Of a stretch of DNA of 64,000 nucleotides, positions 7,501 to 15,350 are shown one piece after another. The position numbers were made by a program, and so were the translations under genes. Origin of the DNA: Microbacterium sp. AG1240. Its GTDB lineage: Bacteria > Actinomycetota > Actinomycetes > Actinomycetales > Microbacteriaceae. Within the stretch, counting starts at the first letter, position 1. The number at the start of each line of letters is the position of its first letter. The DNA is taken from NCBI RefSeq assembly GCF_003635115.1, contig NZ_RBXJ01000003.1, forward strand, positions 445,324-509,323, written 5' to 3'. The notes under the pieces were generated by a model, which saw only the letters and a program-made list of their open reading frames with translations, had not been told where the DNA came from and searched no databases.

Positions 7501-8631
7501 GTGGCTGAAGCTCCCCGCAATCCCTACTCCGATGCCGGCGTGGACACGGCTGCGGGTGACCGCGCGGTCGAGCTCATGAAGGCCGCCGTCCGCCGCACGC
7601 ACGGCCCCGAGGTGCTCGGCGGCGTCGGCGGTTTCGCCGGCCTGTTCGACGCCTCGGCGCTGCTCGGGTACAGCCGGCCGCTGCTCGCGTCCAGCACCGA
7701 CGGCGTCGGCACGAAGGTCGCCATCGCGCAGGCCATCGACAAGCACGACACGATCGGCCTCGACCTGGTCGGCATGGTCGTCGACGACATCGTCGTGGTG
7801 GGCGCCAAGCCGCTCTTCATGACCGACTACATCGCGTGCGGCAAGGTCTTCCCCGAGCGCATCGCCGACATCGTCGCGGGCATCGCGCGCGGCTGCGCCG
7901 AGACCGGCACGGCGCTCGTCGGCGGCGAGACGGCGGAGCACCCGGGCCTGCTCGGTCCCCACGACTACGACGTCGCCGGGGCGGCGACGGGCGTGGTCGA
8001 GGCCGACCGGATCCTCGGCGCCGAGCGCGTGCGCCCGGGCGACGTGGTGCTGGCCCTCGCCTCCAGCGGCCTGCACTCGAACGGCTATTCGCTCGTGCGT
8101 CACATCGTCTCGGGCCGCGGCATCCAGTACGGCGATGTCGCCGCCGACTTCGGCGTCACGTGGGGCGAGGCGCTCCTCGAGCCGACCCGCCTGTACACGA
8201 CCCCCCTCCTCGGACTCGTCGACGCCCTCGGCGACGGCGTGCACGCGCTGACCCACGTCACCGGTGGCGGCATCGCCGCGAATCTCGCGCGCGTGCTGCC
8301 GCGCGGCACCTGGGTCGACGTCGATCGCTCGTCGTGGTCGCCGCCGCCGGTCTTCCGCGTGCTGGCCGACCTCGGCGCTCTCTCCCTCACCGAGACCGAG
8401 GGCACGTGGAACCTCGGCATCGGCTTCCTCGCGGTCGTCTCGGCCGAGAGAGCGGATGCTGCCACCGCCCACCTGGCGGCCCTCGGCATCCACACGTGGC
8501 CGGTCGGCACCATCCACGACAGCGCCCTCCCCGACGGCGACTTCGAGCAGGGCGCCAAGGGCGTCGACGGGGGTGCGGTGCGTCTCGTGGGCGCCTACGC
8601 CGACGGCTCATCCGAAACCGGAGCGAACTAA
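7501..8631 (+). CDS. purM: Phosphoribosylformylglycinamidine cyclo-ligase
   Basis: PurM closes FGAM to AIR with ATP in purine synthesis. The 376-residue product is slightly longer than the usual 345 because of its N- and C-terminal extensions. Family landmarks are present: DGVGTK at residues 67-72, DLVGMVVDDIVVVGAKPLFMTDY near 85-105, GGETAEHPG near 140 and ASSGLHSNGYSLVR near 198. The C-terminal domain contains HVTGGGIAANL and the GTWNLGIGF stretch. The GTG start fits the promoter position. It is six bases upstream of purF, so the two are co-transcribed; the order purM-purF is the reverse of the more usual purF-purM. Confidence 0.95.
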   Translation: MAEAPRNPYSDAGVDTAAGDRAVELMKAAVRRTHGPEVLGGVGGFAGLFDASALLGYSRPLLASSTDGVGTKVAIAQAIDKHDTIGLDLVGMVVDDIVVVGAKPLFMTDYIACGKVFPERIADIVAGIARGCAETGTALVGGETAEHPGLLGPHDYDVAGAATGVVEADRILGAERVRPGDVVLALASSGLHSNGYSLVRHIVSGRGIQYGDVAADFGVTWGEALLEPTRLYTTPLLGLVDALGDGVHALTHVTGGGIAANLARVLPRGTWVDVDRSSWSPPPVFRVLADLGALSLTETEGTWNLGIGFLAVVSAERADAATAHLAALGIHTWPVGTIHDSALPDGDFEQGAKGVDGGAVRLVGAYADGSSETGAN

Positions 8632-8637
8632 CACCAC

Positions 8638-10146
8638 ATGTGCGGAATCGTCGGAATGGTGGGCCAAGGCCCGGTCAACCAGGAGATCTACGATGCCCTC
8701 CTCCTCCTGCAGCACCGCGGGCAGGACTCGACGGGTATCGCCACGGCCGAGTCGAACGGCATCTTCCACATCTCCAAGGCGCGCGGAATGGTGCGCGAGG
8801 GCTTCCGCACGCGTGACATGCGCACGCTCCTCGGCGGTATCGGCCTCGGTCACGTGCGGTACGCCACCAAGGGCACCGCGTCGAACGAGGAGGAGGCGCA
8901 GCCGTTCTACGTGAACGCGCCCTACGGCATTGTGCTCGTGCACAACGGCAACCTCACGAACACCCGCGAGCTGACCGACGAGCTGTTCCACCGCGACCGC
9001 CGTCACCTCAACACCAGTTCCGACACCGAGCTGCTCGTGAACATCCTGGGTTCCGAGCTGCAGTCCGAGATCGGCGGCCCCGACCTCGATCCCGCGCAGG
9101 TCTTCGCCGCCGTGACCCGCGTGCACCAGCGCGTCGAGGGCTCGTACGCCGCGATCGCGCTGATCGCCGGGTACGGCCTGCTCGCCTTCCGCGACCCGTT
9201 CGGCATCCGCCCGCTGATCCTCGGCACCCGCGCGGCCGACCCGTCGGCGCCCGTCGGCGAGTCGATCGGCGTGGAGCCGGTCGGGCACTCCGGCGCGTAC
9301 GAGTGGGTCGTCGCATCCGAGTCGCTCGTGCTCGAGAACGCGGGCTTCGAGGTCGTGCGCGACCTGCTGCCGGGCGAGGCGGTCTTCATCACCCTCGACG
9401 GCGAGCTGCACACGCGGCAGTGCGCGCCCGACCCCCAGCTCGTGCCGTGCTCGTTCGAGTACGTCTACCTCGCCCGCCCCGACTCGGTGATGAACGGCAT
9501 CGCCGTGTACGAGTCGCGGTTGCGCATGGGCGACCGTCTGGCCGACACGATCGCGAAGTACACACCGATCGAGGCGATCGACGTGGTCATGCCGATCCCC
9601 GACTCGTCGCGTCCGGCGGCGATGCAGGTGGCCCGCAAGCTCGGCATCGAGTACCGCGAGGGCTTCTACAAGAACCGCTACGTCGGCCGCACCTTCATCA
9701 TGCCGGGGCAGGCGGTGCGCAAGAAGAGCGTGCGCCAGAAGCTCAACGCCATGTCGAGCGAGTTCAAGGGCAAGAACGTGCTGCTCATCGACGACTCGAT
9801 CGTGCGCGGCACCACGAGCCGCGAGATCATCCAGATGGCCCGCGACGCCGGTGCGAAGACGGTGACGTTCGCGTCGGCGGCGCCGCCCGTGCGCTACCCC
9901 CACGTGTACGGCATCAACATGCCCTCCCGCGAGGAGCTCGTGGCCCACAACCGTACGATCCCCGAGATCGCCGAAGAGCTCGGGTGCGACTACCTCGTCT
10001 ACCAGGAGGTCGACGACCTCAAGGCTGCGATCCTGGAGGGCTCCGACGTCACCGACCTCGACATGAGCTGCTTCGACGGTCGTTACATCACCGGTACCGT
10101 CTCCGCCGAGTACCTCACGTGGGTCGAGGGTTCGCAATCCTCGTGA
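8638..10146 (+). CDS. purF: Amidophosphoribosyltransferase
   Basis: PurF makes phosphoribosylamine from PRPP and glutamine, the first committed step of purine synthesis. The 502-residue protein begins MCGIVG, so the catalytic Cys2 of the N-terminal glutaminase domain is exposed by removal of Met alone, without a propeptide. The glutaminase domain (about 1-245) contains RHRGQDSTGI-like and HNGNLTN stretches. The phosphoribosyltransferase domain carries the PRPP loop LLIDDSIVRGTTS at about 382-394. I see no cysteine cluster like that of Bacillus-type iron-sulfur PurF proteins clearly at the C-terminus. It is co-transcribed with purM. Confidence 0.95.
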   Translation: MCGIVGMVGQGPVNQEIYDALLLLQHRGQDSTGIATAESNGIFHISKARGMVREGFRTRDMRTLLGGIGLGHVRYATKGTASNEEEAQPFYVNAPYGIVLVHNGNLTNTRELTDELFHRDRRHLNTSSDTELLVNILGSELQSEIGGPDLDPAQVFAAVTRVHQRVEGSYAAIALIAGYGLLAFRDPFGIRPLILGTRAADPSAPVGESIGVEPVGHSGAYEWVVASESLVLENAGFEVVRDLLPGEAVFITLDGELHTRQCAPDPQLVPCSFEYVYLARPDSVMNGIAVYESRLRMGDRLADTIAKYTPIEAIDVVMPIPDSSRPAAMQVARKLGIEYREGFYKNRYVGRTFIMPGQAVRKKSVRQKLNAMSSEFKGKNVLLIDDSIVRGTTSREIIQMARDAGAKTVTFASAAPPVRYPHVYGINMPSREELVAHNRTIPEIAEELGCDYLVYQEVDDLKAAILEGSDVTDLDMSCFDGRYITGTVSAEYLTWVEGSQSS

Positions 10147-10159
10147 CCCGACCGCGGCC

Positions 10160-11377
10160 GTGAGCGGTCCGTCGCGGCCGGTCGGCCGTGTGCTCGTCGT
10201 CGTCGGGGTCGTGCTGATGGCCGCGACCCTGCGCATCGCGGTGGCGTCGCTGTCGCCCGTCATCGATCGCATCGATCGCGATTTCGCCCTGCCGGCCGCG
10301 CTTGTCGGGCTCATCGGTATGGCGCCCCCGGCGGCTTTCGCGGTGATGGGGATGCTGACGCCCGCCATTGAGCGGCGGGTCGGCCTCGAGCGGCTCGCAC
10401 TGGCGGCCGTCGCCGTCGGAGCGGCGGGGCTCGCCGCCCGCGCACTGGCCGTCGACGCCTGGTCGCTGCTCGCCGTCACCGCCGTGCTGTTCGCCGCCGT
10501 CGGTGTGGGCAACGTGCTGCTGCCCGGCATCGTGAAGAAGTACTTCCCCCGCAGCGTTGGTGCGATGACCGCGGTGTACACGACCGCGATGACCGTGGCC
10601 ACCTTCGTGCCGCCGCTGTTCGCCGTGCCCCTGGCCGACTCGCTCGGCTGGCGGCTGTCGTTCGCGGTATGGGCGGCGGTCGGGGCCGCCTCCCTCATTC
10701 CCTGGCTCGTGATCGCGCTGCGCGCGCGGCGATCCTCACGCGACGCGATGGAGGGGCCGCGTGTCGACGTCGTGCGTCGCCTCGTGCGTCTGCCGCTCGC
10801 CTGGGCCCTCGCGGGCACCTTCGCGGTGAACGCCTCGATTGTCTATGCGGCCTTCGCGTGGCTGCCGGCGATCCTCGTCGACGTCGCGGGCTCGTCGGCC
10901 GAGGGAGCGGGTGCGTTGCTCGCGCTCTTCGCCCTGGTCGGGCTGCCCTGCACGCTTCTGGTGCCCGTGCTGGTCGCCCGTTACCGCGTCATCCGCAGCC
11001 TCTACGTAGTGGCGGTCGGCGGCGGTCTCGTTGCGATCGGCGGGCTGCTCCTCGCGCCGGCCGCCGCGACGGCGCTGTGGGTCGTGCTCCTGGGGTTGCC
11101 GCCGCTGCTGTTCCCGATGATGCTGGTGCTGCTGGGCCTGCGCACGCGCGCGCACGACACGGCCGTGGCGACGAGCGGGTTCGTCCAGAGCGTCGGCTAT
11201 GCGTTCGCGGCCCTCGTGCCTCTGGCGATCGGGGTCAGCCATGAGGTCACCGGCGACTGGACGGTCGCACTGGTGATCCTCGGTGTCGTCATCGCGATGG
11301 CCGCGCCCGCCGCCTACTTCGTCGTGCGCTCCGGCACGGTGGAGGACGAGTGGGAACGTCGGCACGGCCCCTGGTGA
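10160..11377 (+). CDS. MFS transporter, CynX/NimT-like
   Basis: This 405-residue protein has about twelve hydrophobic helices with an arginine-rich central loop (around ALRARRSSRDAMEGP, residues 188-205) separating two halves. The first helix bears LRIAVASLSPVIDRI, typical of the cyanate/nitroimidazole (CynX/NimT) branch of the major facilitator superfamily. Its substrate cannot be read from sequence. The GTG at 10160 is 13 bases after purF, so it is probably transcribed with the purine genes, although a metabolic link is not shown. It converges on the DUF3073 gene. Confidence 0.85.
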   Translation: MSGPSRPVGRVLVVVGVVLMAATLRIAVASLSPVIDRIDRDFALPAALVGLIGMAPPAAFAVMGMLTPAIERRVGLERLALAAVAVGAAGLAARALAVDAWSLLAVTAVLFAAVGVGNVLLPGIVKKYFPRSVGAMTAVYTTAMTVATFVPPLFAVPLADSLGWRLSFAVWAAVGAASLIPWLVIALRARRSSRDAMEGPRVDVVRRLVRLPLAWALAGTFAVNASIVYAAFAWLPAILVDVAGSSAEGAGALLALFALVGLPCTLLVPVLVARYRVIRSLYVVAVGGGLVAIGGLLLAPAAATALWVVLLGLPPLLFPMMLVLLGLRTRAHDTAVATSGFVQSVGYAFAALVPLAIGVSHEVTGDWTVALVILGVVIAMAAPAAYFVVRSGTVEDEWERRHGPW

Positions 11378-11402
11378 GGAGTCGACGCGGGTTCGACCGG
11401 CC

Positions 11403-11621
11403 TCAGCGGCTCACGTGCGGGGTGGACGACTGCGGAGTGTCTTCCTCTTCGCCTTCTTCGTCGTCGTCGAACTCATCCGCCCACTTGTCTTCGTAGGCGT
11501 TCTCGTCGGCGTCGGGGTGCCCGAGCTCGCGCTCGAGTGCCGAGTAGTTCACCGACGGGCTGAACGACTTGAGTTCCCGGGCGATCTTGGTGTGCTTCGC
11601 CTTTTGACGGCCACGCCCCAT
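11403..11621 (-). CDS. DUF3073 family protein
   Basis: This is a 72-residue protein beginning MGRGRQKAKHTKIARELKSFSP, the diagnostic start of DUF3073, a small family confined to Actinobacteria and of unknown function. The basic N-terminal half could bind nucleic acid; the C-terminal half is very acidic (a DEFDDDEEGEEED run). The start is set by a GAGGGGG Shine-Dalgarno eight bases upstream; longer in-frame starts lack one. A small hairpin, CGGGCT-loop-AGCCCG at 11647-11663, lies in its leader. It is divergent from the universal stress protein gene. Confidence 0.88.
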   Translation of the reverse strand: MGRGRQKAKHTKIARELKSFSPSVNYSALERELGHPDADENAYEDKWADEFDDDEEGEEEDTPQSSTPHVSR

Positions 11622-11761
11622 GCGAGACCCCCTCATTTGACTGACGCGGGCTTGTCCAGCCCGGTATTCGCGGATCCGGATTGAAGCCGGTAAGAGTAGC
11701 ATTCAGGATATCACGGTGGCCTCCTGCGCTTCCCGCGCCGGGAGGCGAGAGGACGCGACCG

Positions 11762-12310
11762 ATGAGCGACGAAGCTTCCCTCCTGCCCGACGGGCCGGTC
11801 TCCGGCTCGCCCGACGTGCCGCGAGGAGCGGTGATCGCCGGTGTCGCGCCGGGCGTGAGCCCCCGGGTCGTGGTCGAGGCCGCGCGCTTCGCGAGACTGT
11901 CGTCGGCACCCCTGGCGGTCGTGCACGTCGACGTCACCCGGTTTGTCACGTTCGAAGACCCCGACGGCTACGTCCACTCCTCGCAGATCGAGCTGGCCGC
12001 CGACGCCGCCCGGGCCCAGCTCGACCAGGTCGAGGACGCGGCGCGCCGTGCGTTGGCCGAGTTCGACGTCGCGTGGTCGGTGCATCAGCTCGTCGGAGAT
12101 CCGGCGACGGCCCTGGCCAGACTCGGGGATCGGATCGACTCGCCTCTGCTGGTGGTCGGCACCCGCCGGCGGGGTCTCGGCGAGTCGATCCGCGAGTTCT
12201 TCACGGGATCGGTCGCCGCCCGGCTCACCCACCGGCAGCACCGGCCGGTGCTGGTGGTGCCCCTGGGTGAACCGGTGCCCGACGACCAGGAGATCGACTG
12301 GGGTCTCTGA
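11762..12310 (+). CDS. Universal stress protein (UspA family)
   Basis: This is a single-domain universal stress protein of 182 residues. Its Rossmann-like fold ends in the ATP-binding pattern G-x2-G-x9-G-S, seen as GTRRRGLGESIREFFTGS, followed by HRPVLVVPLG. It should therefore bind ATP rather than be an ATP-free UspA. ATG 11762 is chosen because the conserved region begins soon after it and upstream residues are shadow sequence. A -10-like TAGCAT lies near 11697. The role is general stress or dormancy response, by family only. It converges on the PadR gene, with three bases between stops. Confidence 0.88.
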   Translation: MSDEASLLPDGPVSGSPDVPRGAVIAGVAPGVSPRVVVEAARFARLSSAPLAVVHVDVTRFVTFEDPDGYVHSSQIELAADAARAQLDQVEDAARRALAEFDVAWSVHQLVGDPATALARLGDRIDSPLLVVGTRRRGLGESIREFFTGSVAARLTHRQHRPVLVVPLGEPVPDDQEIDWGL

Positions 12311-12313
12311 GGC

Positions 12314-12922
12314 TCAGCCCTGCATGGCCCGGGTGAGGGCTCGGGATGCGTCGTCGAGCGCCGCTTCCAGGGCGTCCACCGTCGAGGCGGTGAGCGTTCC
12401 ACCCCGCGCGACGCGGGTGCGCAGGTCGCTGCGGACCCGCGCGCGGAACTCGCTCACGAGGGCGTCGGCCCGGTGCAGCTGCTCCCGGCTGCGGACGCGG
12501 GGATCGTCGTCGGCCGAGGGCGCCGCGGGCTCGGCGCGTTCCTCGCGCGAGGCGGCGGCGAGATCTGCGCGGAGGCTGCGCATCGCGTCGCGGACGCTGC
12601 CGCGCACCTCTTGAGCGATGAGCCTCACGCTGTCTGCGAGGTCGTCCTGGATGCCGCGGAGGTCGCCCGCACGGGCGGCCACCTCGGCGCGACCGGCGTC
12701 GGTGATCTCGTACACGGTCTTGCGCCCGTCGACGGTCTTCGTCACGAGCCCCTCCTCCTCGAGCTTGGCGAGGCGGGGGTAGATCGTGCCGGCCGAGGGC
12801 GTGTAGGTGCCGCCGGTGCGGTCGGACAACGCCTGCATGAGGTCGTAGCCGTGTCGCGGCGACTCGTCGAGCAGGCTCAGCAGGTAGAGGCGCAGATCGC
12901 CGTGCGAGAACACCGGGCTCAT
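12314..12922 (-). CDS. PadR-family transcriptional regulator
   Basis: This is a 202-residue repressor-type protein. The N-terminal winged helix (residues 1-85) has LYLLSLLDESPRHGYDLMQAL and the wing region GTIYPRLAKLEEEGLV, standard for PadR. The C-terminus is a longer helical region rich in Arg and Glu that should form the dimer coiled coil. Its start overlaps the stop of the DUF4097 gene upstream (ATGA), so the two are co-transcribed from the promoter with twin palindromes at 13817-13862. It probably represses its own operon; the signal is not known. Confidence 0.9.
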   Translation of the reverse strand: MSPVFSHGDLRLYLLSLLDESPRHGYDLMQALSDRTGGTYTPSAGTIYPRLAKLEEEGLVTKTVDGRKTVYEITDAGRAEVAARAGDLRGIQDDLADSVRLIAQEVRGSVRDAMRSLRADLAAASREERAEPAAPSADDDPRVRSREQLHRADALVSEFRARVRSDLRTRVARGGTLTASTVDALEAALDDASRALTRAMQG

Positions 12923-13794
12923 CGCTCCTCCTCCGACTCGTGCTCGTGCGCGGCGGGCGTCACGGCGGGTGACTCGGCGGAGGCGAGCGCCGGGCGGCGC
13001 AGCACCGTCAGATCGCCCGAGACGGCGTTGGTACGCACGTCGACGAAGGTGCCCGCGAGTTCTCCCGACGAGCCGGTGTAATTGGTGGGCCCCGAGCCGG
13101 AACGCACGACACCGTCGACCTGCACACGGCCGCTGACGGTGCGCGCGACGTAGTTGGCGGCGAGTCCCTCGTCGAGGCGCACGGTCGCGTTGCCGCTGAC
13201 GGTGTTGACGTTGATGGTGTGGACGGGGCCGCTCGAGTCGACCAGCACCGATCCCGACACCGTGTCGACGGAGGTCTTGGTGATCTCGCCGGTTGCGGCG
13301 ACGTCGCCAGAGACGCTGTTGGCGGTGAGTGCTCCACGGAGCTCCCGCACCTGCACGTCGCCGGAGACGGCGTTGAGGGTGAGGTCGCCGTCGAGTCCGT
13401 CGACGATGATGTCGCCCGAGACGGTGTTGAGCCGCGCCGAGGTCGTGAGGCCCGCCACGAGGGCGCTCGCGCTCACCACGCCGAGGGTGAGGGCGATGTC
13501 GCGGGGCACGGCGACGCTGATCTCCGCCTTGGGGCCGCCGGCGCCGAAGTTGCGGAACACCTCGAGGAAGTTGTCCCATCTCAGCTGCGGGTGGTCGATC
13601 TCGAGCGCGTCGCCCGACATCTCGATGCGCAGGTCTTTGACCGTCACGCCGTGCACCTCGATGCGCACGCCCGGTTCGTCGTGGGCGACGACGTCGATCT
13701 GGCCGCCGACGAGGCCGGCCTTCAGCGAGCGCACCGTCTCGATGTCGATGACGCGCGTCTCGCCGGGGTGGATGATCCACTTCTCCAAAGTCAT
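12919..13794 (-). CDS. DUF4097 (putative adhesin-like beta-helix) protein
   Basis: This 291-residue protein is dominated by a repeated beta-strand unit with the word TVSGD or NAVSGD recurring about every 18-20 residues (at least eight times). That pattern is the DUF4097 right-handed beta-solenoid. There is no signal peptide and no membrane helix, so it is probably cytoplasmic. It starts at ATG 13794 behind a good AAGGAG Shine-Dalgarno. In Actinobacteria it is commonly paired with a PadR regulator, as here. Its function is unknown; one possible reading is a sensor or sink for a membrane-active stress. Confidence 0.88.
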   Translation of the reverse strand: MTLEKWIIHPGETRVIDIETVRSLKAGLVGGQIDVVAHDEPGVRIEVHGVTVKDLRIEMSGDALEIDHPQLRWDNFLEVFRNFGAGGPKAEISVAVPRDIALTLGVVSASALVAGLTTSARLNTVSGDIIVDGLDGDLTLNAVSGDVQVRELRGALTANSVSGDVAATGEITKTSVDTVSGSVLVDSSGPVHTINVNTVSGNATVRLDEGLAANYVARTVSGRVQVDGVVRSGSGPTNYTGSSGELAGTFVDVRTNAVSGDLTVLRRPALASAESPAVTPAAHEHESEEER

Positions 13795-13816
13795 GGTCGA
13801 CTCCTTCTCGCATGGT

Positions 13817-13862
13817 CGCGATATATCGCGTTAGGAAGAAGATAACACGATATATCGCGTGT
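13817..13862 (-). promoter_or_regulatory. Twin PadR-type operators
   Basis: Two near-identical palindromes lie upstream of the DUF4097-padR operon. The first, 13817-13830, is the perfect 14-mer CGCGATATATCGCG. The second, centred on CGATATATCG at 13848-13857, differs at one outer base. Their centres are 29 bases apart. The AT-rich core stands out against the GC background, and placement just before the start of a regulator operon supports autoregulation. Confidence 0.75.
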
Positions 13863-13916
13863 TGCCAGAGGGGTCGTCGAGGGCGCCAAGGACGGCTCGA
13901 GTGAGACGGGCGAGCG

Positions 13917-14255
13917 TCAGGCCGGGCGGGTGAGGTGGACGCTCGCCCAGTCGCGGATTTGGTCGAGTGCGGGCTCCAGCGCGTGCCCGCCGTCGGTGAG
14001 GTCGTAGCGCACGCTCACCGGAGGGCCGGCCGCGACCGTCCGCGTCACCAGGCCGTTCGCGGCGAGTTCACTCAGGCGTTCCGAGAGCATCGAGTCGCTG
14101 ATCCCGTCGAGGGCTCGTCGCAGGTCGGAGAAAGACGCCTCGCCGCCACTGAGGACGCTGAGGATCATGCCGTTCCAACGCTTTCCCAGCACGACGAACG
14201 CGTGGGTGAGCGCGGCGTCGCACCTCCGCGCGTCGTGAGGGCTCGCCGCATGCAT
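13917..14255 (-). CDS. HxlR-family transcriptional regulator
   Basis: This 112-residue winged-helix protein has the HxlR signature: a cysteine near the N-terminus (RRCDAALT), GKRWNGMILSVLSGGEASFSDLRRAL, then GISDSMLSERLSELAANGLVTR. Many members sense aldehydes, quinones or thiol stress through the conserved cysteine. It is divergent from a quinone/azo-reductase-like gene, and a 31-base inverted repeat lies between them. I infer that it controls that gene and itself in response to an electrophile. Confidence 0.9.
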   Translation of the reverse strand: MHAASPHDARRCDAALTHAFVVLGKRWNGMILSVLSGGEASFSDLRRALDGISDSMLSERLSELAANGLVTRTVAAGPPVSVRYDLTDGGHALEPALDQIRDWASVHLTRPA

Positions 14256-14282
14256 GAATCCAGTCTACCGTGCTACCTTTTT

Positions 14283-14313
14283 CCTTGCCGCTAGTAAATA
14301 ACGAGCGACAAGG
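14283..14313. promoter_or_regulatory. HxlR operator between divergent genes
   Basis: Arms CCTTGCCGCT (14283-14292) and AGCGACAAGG (14304-14313) are complementary at nine of ten positions around an 11-base A/T-rich centre (AGTAAATAACG). The site lies between the HxlR gene and the oxidoreductase gene it probably regulates, 21 bases before the latter's ATG. Confidence 0.7.
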
Positions 14314-14334
14314 TTTCGAGAAGTGGAGAGCGCC

Positions 14335-14991
14335 ATGGTTCTGTTCCGGTTGGATGCGAGCATCCGTCAGGAGGGGTCGCTCAGCCGTGAGCTGGGAGAC
14401 GTCGTCGAGGCCGAGTGGTCGGCGTCGCACCCCGATGCGACGATCCTTCGTCGTCACGTGGGTGTCGATCCCGTTCCCGCGCACGCCTGGGGTGCGGCGG
14501 TCACGGCCGGCTACGTGGCGCCCGAGCAGTGGACGACGTCGCAACGCGACGCGGTCGCGCTCGCCACGACGCTCGTCGATGAGCTGGTCGAGGCCGACGC
14601 GTTCCTCTTCGCCGTGCCGCTCTACAACTTCGGTGTGTCGCAGCACTTCAAGTCATGGGTCGACCTCGTCATCACCGACGCGCGGATGCAGCCCGGTGCC
14701 ACGACCCTGCGCGACCGCCCGGCCGTCCTCGCCACCGTTCAGGGCGGCAACTACCGCGACGGCACCCCGCGCGAGGGCTGGGATCACGCGACAGGATGGA
14801 TGCGGCGCATCCTCGCGGACGTCTGGGGAATGGACGTCCGCGTCGTGCAGCGGGAGTTCACCCTCGTCGGTGTGAACCCCGCCCTCGACCAATTCGCCGA
14901 TGCCGCCGCCGAGATCGCGCGAGAATCCCACGCTCAGGCCCTCGAGCACGGCCGGTTCCTCGCCAACGCCCTCTCCCGCACCGCTGTGTGA
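14335..14991 (+). CDS. FMN-dependent NADH-azoreductase / flavodoxin-fold oxidoreductase
   Basis: This 218-residue protein belongs to the flavodoxin-like AzoR/NAD(P)H:quinone reductase family, which reduces quinones and azo compounds using FMN. Visible features are DASIRQEGSLSREL (phosphate-binding loop for FMN), the substrate/flavin stretch FAVPLYNFGVSQHFKSWVDLV and QGGNYRDG. The ATG at 14335 has GGAG seven bases upstream; a GTG at 14323 is the alternative start. The divergent HxlR gene and shared operator suggest induction by reactive quinones or diazenes. It is followed by a strong hairpin at 14996-15030. Confidence 0.85.
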   Translation: MVLFRLDASIRQEGSLSRELGDVVEAEWSASHPDATILRRHVGVDPVPAHAWGAAVTAGYVAPEQWTTSQRDAVALATTLVDELVEADAFLFAVPLYNFGVSQHFKSWVDLVITDARMQPGATTLRDRPAVLATVQGGNYRDGTPREGWDHATGWMRRILADVWGMDVRVVQREFTLVGVNPALDQFADAAAEIARESHAQALEHGRFLANALSRTAV

Positions 14992-14995
14992 ACGC

Positions 14996-15030
14996 GCTCG
15001 GCGCCGCGGTGTCAACCCGCGGCGCCGAGC
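14996..15030 (+). terminator. Hairpin after the azoreductase-like gene
   Basis: Perfect 14-base arms, GCTCGGCGCCGCGG and its complement, around a seven-base loop begin five bases after the stop codon. There is no U-run, which is usual for actinobacterial terminators. Confidence 0.7.
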
Positions 15031-15080
15031 ACGCTCCGCGCTCTAACCTCGGGCTCAGTTCGGTGACGGAAGGAGCCGCC

Positions 15081-15347
15081 ATGCCCGGTGCGCGCGGATC
15101 GAGTCTCAAAGACCCAGACATGTACGAGGAGCTGCGCAAGGACGGCGCATCGAAGGAGAAGGCCGCTCGCATCTCCAACGCCGCCGCGGCGCAGGGGCGC
15201 TCGCGTGTCGGATCGCGCGGCGGACAGGCCGAGGACTACGAAGACCGCACGGTTCCCGAGCTGAAGGCGCGCGCCAAGGAGCTCGGTCTGAGCGGATACT
15301 CGGGCAAGAAGAAGGCGGAGCTGATCGCGATGCTCCGCGAGCACTGA
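15081..15347 (+). CDS. Rho N-terminal-like (SAP-type) small protein
   Basis: This 88-residue protein has a C-terminal motif DYEDRTVPELKARAKELGLSGYSGKKKAELIAMLREH, quoted here in parts: DRTVPELKARAKELGL and GYSGKKKAELIAML. This is the helix-extended-helix of Rho N-terminal/SAP domains, which bind nucleic acid. The N-terminal half (LKDPDMYEELRKDGASKEKAARISNAAA) matches small actinobacterial proteins annotated as DUF7218. The ATG at 15081 has a GGAAGGAG ribosome site. It lies four bases before topoisomerase IB, so the pair is probably co-transcribed and both act on DNA. Confidence 0.82.
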   Translation: MPGARGSSLKDPDMYEELRKDGASKEKAARISNAAAAQGRSRVGSRGGQAEDYEDRTVPELKARAKELGLSGYSGKKKAELIAMLREH

Positions 15348-15350
15348 CCC

